From: Thiorhodococcus minor
Lineage (GTDB): Bacteria; Pseudomonadota; Gammaproteobacteria; Chromatiales; Chromatiaceae
DNA length: 64,000 nt
Direction: 5' to 3'
NCBI RefSeq assembly: GCF_010820565.1
Contig: NZ_JAAIJQ010000007.1
Coordinates: 42,310 to 106,309, forward strand
Part shown: positions 42,155-50,186 of the stretch, in pieces
Layout: every line of letters starts with the position of its first letter
Numbering within the stretch: the stretch's first letter is position 1
Position numbers and translations under genes: made by a program
Notes under the pieces: model-generated
What the model was told of the DNA's origin: nothing
The model's input: the letters and a program-made list of their open reading frames with translations, nothing else
Database searches by the model: none

Positions 42155-43549
42155 TTGAACAAGCGCTACGCGGATCGCCGGTCTCTCTTCCACGATATCG
42201 AGCGCGTGGCGCTCGAGTGTGCGGCCGATCGTCTTGGCGCCATGCCGGACACCCAGCGGGACATCTTCCGGCTCGGCGTGCGCGCGGCACCCCTGTTCTT
42301 CGGCTACGGCCTCTTCATCGCCGAGCGGAGCCTGATCGACGGCGTCGATCGGCTGTTCTTCTTCACGCGGGAAGGGGAGCTCTTCCACGGCGTCTTTCGG
42401 CGTCTCTTCCAGGACGGTTGCTTGGATGGCAGCCAGCTGCCGGCTTCCTCCATCCTGGAAGTCAGCCGGCTCGCGACCTTTTCGGTTTCGCTGAGGACGG
42501 TGAGCATCGAGGAGCTGATGCGCCTCTGGAGTCTGTACAGCAGTCAATCCATGTTCGCGCTCGCGCGATCATTGCGGCTTGAGCCCTGCGCGATCGAGCG
42601 CTCCTGCGCTCGCCACGGCATCTTACTCGACGAGAGCATCCTGCACCCCTGGCAAGACGAGCGTGTCAAGCGGCTCTTCGCCGATGAGGCGTTTCGCGCC
42701 ATCCTGGCCGACCGAATCGGCGCCGACCGGGATGCGGCCCTTGCATTGCTCGCGCGCCGCGGTCTCGTCAACGATGGCAGCGCCGTGGGCGTGGTGGACA
42801 TCGGTTGGCGGGGCACCATTCAAGACAATCTGGCCCTGATGTTTCCGCGCAACCGGTTCGTCGGCTACTACCTGGGATTGCAGCGGTTCCTCAATGTCCA
42901 GCCGCCCAATTGCCTCAAGCATGCCTATGGGCCAGACGCGAATCGCGGTCTCGGCTTCAGTCATCTGCTCGACGCCGTCTCGCCGATGGAGATGCTCTGT
43001 AGCTCGCCCAACGGCAGCGTCATGGGCTATGGCGTCGACCCTGACGGACATCCGACCGCGAGGCGGCTCGCCGAGCCTTCCGAGACGCGGATCCACGACG
43101 ACATCGTCAGGCATTTTCAGGACGGAGTGCTCTTTGCGTGCGATCACTGGGCGCAGGCCCGCGCGCGTCACGGGATCCGCAGCGCCGAGCTGCGTGAGCT
43201 CGCCTGCGGCGTCTGGGGCGGCCTCATCACCAAGCCTGAGCGGCAGATCTCCGAGGCCTACGCCAGGCTGAATCACAATGATGTGTTCGGTGTGGGAGCC
43301 TTCGTCGACAAACGTCAGGTGCCATCGCCTCTCAAGATCCTGCGCGGTCTCATCTCGTCGCGGGATCGACGCGAGGTCATCCTCTACATCAAGCAGACGC
43401 AATGGACCTCCGGGCTCTGGCACAGACGCGATCTGGCCTTGGGGCATCGAGCCATCTTGGTTGCGATACTCTCGACCGGTCGTGCTTACAAGCGCGTGCG
43501 GATGTGGATGCACCATTACTGGCTCGCTCGGCGAAACCTCAGCGGGTGA
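42155..43549 (+). CDS. HAD-less member of the same module family, paralog 3
   Basis: 464 residues from TTG 42155; an ATG at 42243 (MPDTQRDIFRLG) is an alternative. There is no HAD domain. The module runs almost end to end: RLFFFTREGELFHGVFRRLF (the Asp of the RDG motif is Glu here), ILEVSRLATFSV, VVDIGWRGTIQDNLALMFPR, GYYLGLQRFL, and a Pro-rich central part (LLDAVSPMEMLCSSPNGSVM). The C-terminus WHRRDLALGHRAI and RMWMHHYWLARR is basic and aromatic. Its separate existence shows that the module works without HAD. It is preceded by 318 bases of gap, so it may have its own promoter. Confidence 0.7.
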   Translation: MNKRYADRRSLFHDIERVALECAADRLGAMPDTQRDIFRLGVRAAPLFFGYGLFIAERSLIDGVDRLFFFTREGELFHGVFRRLFQDGCLDGSQLPASSILEVSRLATFSVSLRTVSIEELMRLWSLYSSQSMFALARSLRLEPCAIERSCARHGILLDESILHPWQDERVKRLFADEAFRAILADRIGADRDAALALLARRGLVNDGSAVGVVDIGWRGTIQDNLALMFPRNRFVGYYLGLQRFLNVQPPNCLKHAYGPDANRGLGFSHLLDAVSPMEMLCSSPNGSVMGYGVDPDGHPTARRLAEPSETRIHDDIVRHFQDGVLFACDHWAQARARHGIRSAELRELACGVWGGLITKPERQISEAYARLNHNDVFGVGAFVDKRQVPSPLKILRGLISSRDRREVILYIKQTQWTSGLWHRRDLALGHRAILVAILSTGRAYKRVRMWMHHYWLARRNLSG

Positions 43550-43787
43550 AGCGCCGCGTGGATAGGCCGCAGGTGTTGCTGACAGGGCTGTCGGCCGATC
43601 TGGTGCCGTCGCGGACTTCTGTGAGCCGTGCCCAGAGTCCGAGATTGTTCGACAGGGTCCGTCCAAATCTCCCAATCCGCCGGGTTAGAATAGAGGCGAA
43701 AGGCTAGAGGCCGGGCTTGCGTCGGCCTCCGGAGCGGGGTCGCTCCCATCCTCGTCGCGCCCGGTTTTCAGATGGAGTCAGCAGCCT

Positions 43788-44342
43788 ATGTCCATCGCCG
43801 ATGATTATCTGTACTTCCATCAGCGGATGCTCGGTCATGGTGTCATCTTCTCGTTCGTCGGCTATGTGTCCGAGTCCATCCTCTTCTCCCTCGGCGAGGC
43901 GCTGAAGCAGAAGATGCGGTTGGAGGCGACGGACGCCAATGTGACCAAGCGCCTCTTTTCCGTCTTCGTCGAGCAGGTTCAGAACATCATTCGCTATTCC
44001 GACGAGCGTCTAGAGGCCGGCAGTGGGCGGCCTTCGGAGATGGGCTCGGGGATGGTGACGGTCGGTCGCGACGAGGCGCACTTCTTTGTCGTCTGTGGCA
44101 ACATCGTGAAGCATGACGAAGGTGCATCCTTGTGCCGCCGGCTCGAGGCGCTCGCGGCCATGGATTCCGCGGCCATTAGGAGCCACTATCGCGAGAAGCT
44201 GCGCGAGCCAGCCGAAGAGAGCGACCGAGGCGCCAGTATCGGGCTGATCGAGATCGCCCGGCGCTCGACGCGGCCGATCGAGTTCGGGCTGGCCGATCTC
44301 GGCGATGGCCGCGCCTTTTTCTGTCTCAAGGCCTACATTTGA
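43788..44342 (+). CDS. siaB: SiaB-family protein kinase (DUF6272)
   Basis: 184 residues from ATG 43788. It has the SiaB/DUF6272 pattern: LYFHQRMLGHGVIFSFVGYV at the start, then KRLFSVFVEQVQNIIRYSDE (the N-box-like helix of a GHKL ATPase fold) and ERGASIGLIEIARRST-like (here DRGASIGLIEIARRSTRP), FFCLKAYI at the end. In Pseudomonas aeruginosa, SiaB phosphorylates SiaC and opposes SiaA phosphatase. It begins the sia cluster here, 22 bases before siaC. Order in the window is B-C-D-X-A rather than the Pseudomonas A-B-C-D. Confidence 0.85.
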   Translation: MSIADDYLYFHQRMLGHGVIFSFVGYVSESILFSLGEALKQKMRLEATDANVTKRLFSVFVEQVQNIIRYSDERLEAGSGRPSEMGSGMVTVGRDEAHFFVVCGNIVKHDEGASLCRRLEALAAMDSAAIRSHYREKLREPAEESDRGASIGLIEIARRSTRPIEFGLADLGDGRAFFCLKAYI

Positions 44343-44363
44343 CCTCTGGCGAGTCGCGCGATA

Positions 44364-44771
44364 ATGGATAGACTCTATTTGCCCCGGACAGATCGCTCGC
44401 CGCTCGTTGAGCTGGATGTCGACAGCCATCGACTGCGCATCGAAGGCGAGTCCTACCCAGAGGACGCCGCCGCCTTCTTTGGTCCCATTCTCGCTTGGCT
44501 CGATGCCTATCTGGGGCAGTGCCGGCCGACTCCGCCGGACTCGCCGATCGTAATGGATGTTCGCCTACTGTACTTCAACAGCAGCAGCGCAAAGGCCCTA
44601 ATGAATGTGTTCCAGCGTCTGGAGTCGACGGCCCGAGCTGGGGTCGAGATCGACGTGAATTGGCATTACCACCTGGACGACGAGACCATGATGGAGTTCG
44701 GGGAAGACTTCAGCGAAGACTTCGAGTCGGTCCGCTTCAACCTGTGCGCCTCTGAAACCGAGCTGGCCTAG
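44364..44771 (+). CDS. siaC: SiaC-family phosphoprotein (DUF1987)
   Basis: 135 residues, the usual DUF1987 length. Marks: RTDRSPLVELDVDSHRLRIE, GESYPEDAAAFFGPILAWLD, and MDVRLLYFNSSSAKALMNVF, where the Asn-Ser-Ser-Ser-Ala-Lys stretch holds the phosphorylatable Thr/Ser site of the family; HYHLDDETMMEFGEDF is near the end. In Pseudomonas, unphosphorylated SiaC binds and activates the diguanylate cyclase SiaD. Here the cyclase gene follows by 4 bases. The exact phosphorylated residue is inferred from family position, not shown by sequence. Confidence 0.88.
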   Translation: MDRLYLPRTDRSPLVELDVDSHRLRIEGESYPEDAAAFFGPILAWLDAYLGQCRPTPPDSPIVMDVRLLYFNSSSAKALMNVFQRLESTARAGVEIDVNWHYHLDDETMMEFGEDFSEDFESVRFNLCASETELA

Positions 44772-44775
44772 CGGT

Positions 44776-45600
44776 ATGGCAGCCAAAGAGATGCGCCAGG
44801 TCGACGAGGGCTACACGCTTTACGCCCGTGAGGAGTCGGTGATTCGTCGGGCCGAGGACATGCTCGACAAGCTCGAAGAGGTCTCGGGGGGCGTGCGTGA
44901 TCTCGCCACGGCCTACCGCGAGGGCTATCGCGAGACGGCCCGGCTGGTGCGGATCAGCGATCGCATGCAGCTCGATCTGCACGAGGCAAATCGGAAGCTG
45001 ACCTCGCAGGCCGAAGACCTCAAGCGATTGAACGCGGCGCTGCAGGCGGAGATCGAGCGGCGCGAGCAGCTCGAGCAGGAGCTGAGGCGCATCGCCTCCA
45101 TCGACGAGCTGACCGGCACCCATACCAGGCGGCACCTGCTCGAGCTGGGCGAGCATGAGCAGCGGCGCCGGTCCCGCCACGGGCATGCCTTGGCCGTGCT
45201 GATGATGGATCTCGACCACTTCAAGCGGATCAACGACGGCTTCGGCCATGCGGCCGGGGATCAGCTCCTGCGGGATTTCGGGTTTCTGTTGCGCTCGAGT
45301 CTGCGCAAGGGCGATATCGCTGGACGTTTCGGCGGCGAGGAGTTCCTGGCCATACTCCCGGAAACGGACCTCGAGACGGCGAAGGCCGTGGCCGAGCGTC
45401 TCTGCGCCCGCGTGCGCGCCAACGAGACACTCTGGAACAGTCGGACGCTGTCCGTGACCGTCAGCGTGGGGGTCGCGGCGCTATGCGCCGATGAAACCCT
45501 CGACAAGGTCATCGGGCGCGCGGATCACGCCCTCTATGCCGCGAAAGCCGCGGGGCGCGATCGGGTGATGATCGGGCAAGCCAGTTCTGGGTCGGAGTAG
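44776..45600 (+). CDS. siaD: SiaD-like GGDEF diguanylate cyclase
   Basis: 274 residues. The first 110 are helical and coiled-coil (QAEDLKRLNAALQAEIERRE, then LEQELRRIASIDELTGT), the region through which SiaD binds SiaC in Pseudomonas. The GGDEF domain follows: DLDHFKRINDGFGHAAGD, and active-site motif RFGGEEFLAIL (GGEEF). The RxxD inhibitory I-site is present (RKGD five residues before GGEEF), so product feedback is expected. No membrane segments, so it is cytoplasmic. It makes cyclic-di-GMP in response to SiaC status. Confidence 0.88.
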   Translation: MAAKEMRQVDEGYTLYAREESVIRRAEDMLDKLEEVSGGVRDLATAYREGYRETARLVRISDRMQLDLHEANRKLTSQAEDLKRLNAALQAEIERREQLEQELRRIASIDELTGTHTRRHLLELGEHEQRRRSRHGHALAVLMMDLDHFKRINDGFGHAAGDQLLRDFGFLLRSSLRKGDIAGRFGGEEFLAILPETDLETAKAVAERLCARVRANETLWNSRTLSVTVSVGVAALCADETLDKVIGRADHALYAAKAAGRDRVMIGQASSGSE

Positions 45601-45606
45601 CTCGGT

Positions 45607-46371
45607 GTGAAGACCCTGCAGGCGCCCCTCTTGCTGGCTGTCCTGGCCCTCTTGTGGGTGGTGCCGACGGGCCAGACCTTCGCGGACCGCTATATCGTCG
45701 GCGTGGAGAACATCGACTACCGACCTTATCAGGCCGGCCATACAGGCGCATTCGAGGGATTCGGCCGCGAGCTTCTGGACGCCTTCGCCGCGGCGGAGCG
45801 CCTCGAGCTCGACTATTTGCCGCTTCCGCCGTCCAGGCTGCTTCCGAGCCTTCTCCGGGGGCGGATCGACTTCAAGTACCCGGACGATCCCGCCTGGGCT
45901 CCAGCTCGACGCGAGGGGCATGAGATCCGTTACAGCAGGCCCATCGTCGGCTATGTCGACGGGACCCTGGTGCTGCCTCGGCATCTGGGGCGGCCGGTCA
46001 ATGAGATCCGAGCCCTCGGCACCGTCGTCGGGTTCACGCCCATCGCCTGGCAGCCGCGGCTGCGTCAGGGACAGGTCTCACTCTTGGAGAACGCAGACTT
46101 CTCGGCCTTGTTTCATCAAGTGACGAATCGCCGTGTCGATGCCGTCTACGCCAATGTCGCCGTTGCGCGCGATCAGTCGATGCGGCTTTTCGGTCGGCCC
46201 GATGCGCTGCGTTTCGATCCGGGGCTGCCGTCCACTCAGGGGTCTTATCGGCTGTCGACGCTGCGCCATCCCGAGGTGATCGATAGGCTCAATGCCTGGA
46301 TGCAGGCCGAGTCCGAGGTCGTCGCCGGGCTAGTCCGCCGCGCCGGACTGGACGATGTCTGGCAAGACTAG
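45607..46371 (+). CDS. Periplasmic solute-binding protein (family 3-like) within the sia cluster
   Basis: 254 residues from GTG 45607. A signal peptide (VKTLQAPLLLAVLALLWVVP, then TGQTFADRY) leads to a family-3-type solute-binding fold: GFGRELLDAFAAAERLELDY, SRLLPSLLRGRIDFKYPDDP, then VDAVYANVAVARDQS and HPEVIDRLNAWMQ. No ABC permease is nearby. The gene starts 6 bases after siaD and overlaps siaA by 17 bases, so it is part of the operon. In Pseudomonas the cluster does not include such a gene. I infer that it could deliver a ligand to the SiaA periplasmic domain. Confidence 0.8.
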   Translation: MKTLQAPLLLAVLALLWVVPTGQTFADRYIVGVENIDYRPYQAGHTGAFEGFGRELLDAFAAAERLELDYLPLPPSRLLPSLLRGRIDFKYPDDPAWAPARREGHEIRYSRPIVGYVDGTLVLPRHLGRPVNEIRALGTVVGFTPIAWQPRLRQGQVSLLENADFSALFHQVTNRRVDAVYANVAVARDQSMRLFGRPDALRFDPGLPSTQGSYRLSTLRHPEVIDRLNAWMQAESEVVAGLVRRAGLDDVWQD

Positions 46372-48073
46372 CTCGGGGCCTCGCCTCGGCACCCCTGAGC
46401 GGGCGGGACCGCATCTTGGCGCCGTGCCTCCCCTGCGGGGGCTGACCTTCAAGCAGGCGGCCGTCACCCTGTTCATCGTGCTGGCTCTGGGCATGATCAT
46501 TGGTGTCATCGAGCTCGTGCTGGACTGGCGCATGGTTCGCGAAGACGTCGAGCAGGGCACTGAGAGGACCTTGGCACTGGTCGAAGGCTCCGCGTCCGAG
46601 GCGGCCTACCAGCTGCATCCCGCGCTCGGGCGTGAGCTCGTCGAAGGCCTGTTCGCCTTCGATACGGTGCGCCGCGTCGAGCTTCGCGACGACTTCGGGC
46701 AGGTGCTTGCCTCTGCAGAGCGCGAACGCCGGACCTCCGGCGACATGCGCGCCTGGCGTTGGCTCTTCGCCGACGTCATCCACTTCCAGCGACGCCTGCA
46801 ATATGACGTGCCCGGGGGCGGGCTCACCGCGGTGGGCGTCCTCGAGCTGGACCTGTCTGCGGACGTCCTTGCTCAGCGTTTCCTGCGGCAGGCCCTGCGC
46901 GACTCGATCCTCGGCCTGGCGCGGGCGCTCTTCATCTCCGTCCTGGTGGTGATCATCTTCTACTTTATGATTACGCGCCCCTTGCTGGCGCTGTCCGGCG
47001 CGATCGCCAGGGTGGACCCGGCGCTGCCGGGTGCCTGGTCGCCGCCGCCCGCTCTCGGGCGCAGGCGAGATGAGCTTGGCCTGCTGCTCGGTCATCTGAA
47101 GACCCTTCTTCAAGCGTCTCAAGATGGACTCGATGCGCGTGATCGTGCCGAGCGTGAATTCACCGCGCTCACTCAGGAGCTCGAGGCGCGGGTCCAGGCG
47201 CGGACCCGCGATCTCGAGCGACAGAAGCGCGAGGTCGAGCGCGCGCTCGGGCAGCTCGATAGCGCGCATCAGCGGCTGAGCGAGGCGAATGGTCGGTTGC
47301 TGGAGAGCCATCGCTATGCGCGCCGCATCCAGACCGCCATGCTGCCGCCAAAGGACGCCCTGGACGCTGTGGTGGCGGAGATCGAGATCCTCTGGGAGCC
47401 ATTGCATCTGGTCGGTGGGGATTGGTATTGGCTCGAGCGGCGTGGCGATCTCAACCTGATTCTCGTCGCAGATTGCACGGGGCATGGTGTGCCCGGCGCT
47501 TTCATCACCCTGGTCCTGGCCTCGGCGACGCAGCAGGTGCTGCGTGAGTCTCCAGACTGGAGCCCGGCCGAGATCCTCGCCGCACTGGATCGAGAGGTCC
47601 GGGCGCGTTTGCATCAAGATCGAGCGGGGCCGGCCAGCGCGGATTGGGAGTCCGATGACGGACTGGATGCGGCTCTGCTCCTGTGGGGCGGTCGCGACCG
47701 GCGGATGCGGTTTGCGGGCGTGGGCGGCATTCCTTTGGTGAAGATCGCTCCGACCGGGGAGGCGAGCACGATTCGAGGGGCGCGCGGGCATCTGGGCTAT
47801 CAGAGCCTGTCGTCGCCGCGTCGGATCCTCAATCACGAGATAGAGATCGAGCCTGGGGCGACCTTTTATCTCATGACGGACGGAATCACGGATCAGATGG
47901 GCACGACGCCACGCCGTCTTCTTGGGCGTCGGTGCGTCGTGGAATGGCTGCAAGGCAGCGCCGCCCTCGATCTGAGCGACCAGGTGCGCGGTCTGTGCGC
48001 CATGCTCGAGCGTTATCGCGGTGAGGAGTCGCGGCGCGACGACATGACGCTGGTGGCGCTGAGGCCCCTGTGA
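46355..48073 (+). CDS. siaA: SiaA-like membrane sensor with PP2C (SpoIIE-type) phosphatase domain
   Basis: 572 residues. N-terminal helix at about 35-55 (AAVTLFIVLALGMIIGVIEL), a periplasmic domain (about 60-185), a second helix near 195-215 (ARALFISVLVVIIFYFMITR), a HAMP-like region, a coiled coil (ERQKREVERALGQLDSAHQR-like), and the PP2C domain with GGDWYW, ADCTGHGVPGAF, TDGITDQMG and DDMTLVAL, all metal-binding motifs intact. SiaA dephosphorylates SiaC in Pseudomonas, turning SiaD on. It overlaps the solute-binding gene by 17 bases. The periplasmic part is a natural partner for the neighbouring binding protein. Confidence 0.87.
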   Translation: MSGKTSSGPRLGTPERAGPHLGAVPPLRGLTFKQAAVTLFIVLALGMIIGVIELVLDWRMVREDVEQGTERTLALVEGSASEAAYQLHPALGRELVEGLFAFDTVRRVELRDDFGQVLASAERERRTSGDMRAWRWLFADVIHFQRRLQYDVPGGGLTAVGVLELDLSADVLAQRFLRQALRDSILGLARALFISVLVVIIFYFMITRPLLALSGAIARVDPALPGAWSPPPALGRRRDELGLLLGHLKTLLQASQDGLDARDRAEREFTALTQELEARVQARTRDLERQKREVERALGQLDSAHQRLSEANGRLLESHRYARRIQTAMLPPKDALDAVVAEIEILWEPLHLVGGDWYWLERRGDLNLILVADCTGHGVPGAFITLVLASATQQVLRESPDWSPAEILAALDREVRARLHQDRAGPASADWESDDGLDAALLLWGGRDRRMRFAGVGGIPLVKIAPTGEASTIRGARGHLGYQSLSSPRRILNHEIEIEPGATFYLMTDGITDQMGTTPRRLLGRRCVVEWLQGSAALDLSDQVRGLCAMLERYRGEESRRDDMTLVALRPL

Positions 48074-48160
48074 GTCTGGGTGCCGAGCTTCCGCTCGCAT
48101 GCCGTCCGCCAGGCCGAGGCGGTCAGCTGCTGGCCGCGTGGCTGAAGGTCCTTTTCAGCG

Positions 48161-48643
48161 TCAGGGAATGATGTCCGTAATCTTCCACTGGCCGTCGACC
48201 AGCGAGAGACGGACATGGGTCGCTCCTCGGCCGAGCTCTCCAATCCTGATCAGGAAGCGGTTGTAGGATTCGAAGAAGGCGCAGTCGATTCCGGCGAGCA
48301 GGTAGGGCGGGCTTTGGCCGGTGGCCTGAGTGACCGCGCCGCGCAGGGTGTCGCGGACCCAATCCAGGGTGATGGCCTGCTCGAGGGCCGAGTCGCCGAG
48401 GCGCTCCAGATTCTGACGAATCCAGCTCACCACGCTGTCGGGGTCGTCCGAGGGCAGGACGCCCTTGACGCCGGCGGAGACGCGGTCTTTGTAATTCGCG
48501 CGAATGGCGGGGAGGTCCACCATCTCGGCCAGCTCGGCGGTGCCTGGCGCGTTGATCGCTCCGTCCAGGCGGTAGACGCCGAAATAAGGCCAGAGACCAT
48601 AGCCGATGAGTGCTAGAAGAAGGATGTATCCGATATACCGCAT
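48161..48643 (-). CDS. DUF2939-family protein
   Basis: 160 residues with an N-terminal membrane helix (MRYIGYILLLALIGYGLWPY) and a periplasmic-type domain. Marks are GVYRLDGAINAPGTAELAEM, DLPAIRANYKDRVSAGV, FFESYNRFLIRIG and LSLVDGQWKITDIIP; the last resembles the end of DUF2939 proteins, in which the fold is likely of the NTF2 kind. Function unknown. It faces the cca gene across a 177-base divergent gap. Confidence 0.7.
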   Translation of the reverse strand: MRYIGYILLLALIGYGLWPYFGVYRLDGAINAPGTAELAEMVDLPAIRANYKDRVSAGVKGVLPSDDPDSVVSWIRQNLERLGDSALEQAITLDWVRDTLRGAVTQATGQSPPYLLAGIDCAFFESYNRFLIRIGELGRGATHVRLSLVDGQWKITDIIP

Positions 48644-48820
48644 CGAGGGGGGCTCGCGGACATTGGTGGAGAAGTGGGGGGCTCGGGTCCATGTTGAGTA
48701 CTGGAGTCAGTCCATTCAGATTCTAACCGGATCGCCGCGGCGGATATAATCCCGCGTCGGCAGCGATCGCCCACTGGACCTTCGGATGCAGCAGGAAATC
48801 CCCACAACCCGCCTCGATGC

Positions 48821-50113
48821 ATGGCCTCCAGCACCTTGGAGCGACTGCGTGGCGTGCGAGCGCTTGGCGTGAGCGCGACGCAAGGGCTCGAGACCTACCT
48901 GGTCGGCGGCGCCGTCCGCGACCAGCTTCTGGGGCGCGCCGCCCGGGAGCGCGACTACGTCGTGATCGGCGCCACGGCCGAGGAGATGCTGGATCGCGGC
49001 TTCCTCCAGGTCGGTAAGGACTTCCCCGTCTTCCTGCACCCCGAGACCAAGGACGAATACGCTTTGGCGCGCACCGAGCGCAAGACGGCCCCCGGCTACC
49101 ACGGTTTTCAGGTCCACGCCGAGCCCGATGTCACGCTGGAGCAGGATCTGATGCGCCGGGATCTCACGATCAATGCGCTCGCCCTGAACCCCAATGGGGG
49201 GGTGATCGATCCCTATGGCGGTCTCGCCGATCTCGAGGCCCGCATCTTGCGCCATGTGTCTCCAGCCTTCTGCGAGGATCCGGTGCGGATCCTGCGCCTG
49301 GCCCGCTTTGCCGCGCGCTATGCCGATCTCGACTTCCAGGTCGCCGACGAGACGCTGGTCCTGATGCGCGACATGGTCGATGCCGGCGAGGTCGATGCCC
49401 TGGTCCCGGAGCGTGTCTGGCAGGAGATGTCCCGCGCGCTCATGGAGGATCGGCCGTCGCGCTTTTTCGAGGTGCTGCGCGACTGTGGTGCGCTGGCGCG
49501 CCTGCTGCCCGAGCTGGAGCGGCTCTGGGGCGTGCCTCAGCCGGAGAAGTGGCATCCGGAGATCGATGCGGGTGTCCATGTCATGCTGGTCGTCGACATG
49601 GCCGCGCGTCTGTCCGGGGATCTGGAGGTGCGCTTCGCCGCGCTCTGTCACGACCTCGGCAAGGGCACGACGCCTGCCGACATCCTGCCCCGGCATCATG
49701 GTCACGAGGAGCGCGGGGTCGCACTCGTCGACGATGTCTGCGAGCGTTTCAAGATCCCGAGCCGCTGTCGCGAGCTGGCGCGGATCACGGCCGGCAGTCA
49801 TGGTCTGGTGCACAAGGTCGATGAGCTGCGTGCCTCGACCATCCTGGATTTGCTGGAGCGTGCCGATGGCATCCGTCGGCCTGCCCGCTTCGAGCAGATG
49901 CTGATCGCCTGCGAGGCCGACTATCGTGGCCGGACCGGCCACGCGGAGCGGCCCTATCCTCAGGCCGATACCCTGCGCCTGCTGCTGCGCGCCGTCACGG
50001 CCGTGGATGTCGGCGGCATCGCCCGCGCGACCAGCGAGCGACGCCTCATCCCGGAGCGTATCCGCGCCGTGCGGATTGCCGCGATCAAGGGCGCCCGTCA
50101 GGGCCTCGCCTGA
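48821..50113 (+). CDS. cca: Multifunctional CCA-adding tRNA nucleotidyltransferase
   Basis: 430 residues. It adds CCA to tRNA 3' ends. The nucleotidyltransferase head has TYLVGGAVRDQLLGRAARER and RDYVVIG; EDPVRILRLARFAARY marks the neck, and the C-terminal HD domain (HDLGKGTTP, HHGHEERG) provides the phosphatase and phosphodiesterase activities of the gammaproteobacterial form. The start ATG 48821 gives about 24 residues before the TYLVGG strand where E. coli has two or three; GTG 48869 would shorten this, so the start is uncertain. Confidence 0.93.
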   Translation: MASSTLERLRGVRALGVSATQGLETYLVGGAVRDQLLGRAARERDYVVIGATAEEMLDRGFLQVGKDFPVFLHPETKDEYALARTERKTAPGYHGFQVHAEPDVTLEQDLMRRDLTINALALNPNGGVIDPYGGLADLEARILRHVSPAFCEDPVRILRLARFAARYADLDFQVADETLVLMRDMVDAGEVDALVPERVWQEMSRALMEDRPSRFFEVLRDCGALARLLPELERLWGVPQPEKWHPEIDAGVHVMLVVDMAARLSGDLEVRFAALCHDLGKGTTPADILPRHHGHEERGVALVDDVCERFKIPSRCRELARITAGSHGLVHKVDELRASTILDLLERADGIRRPARFEQMLIACEADYRGRTGHAERPYPQADTLRLLLRAVTAVDVGGIARATSERRLIPERIRAVRIAAIKGARQGLA

Positions 50114-50186
50114 CCTTTCGATTTGTCCTTGCGCCCGCCTTGCCGCATCATGCGCGCCCTTCTCTTGATCAAATTGCCGTTTGCAG

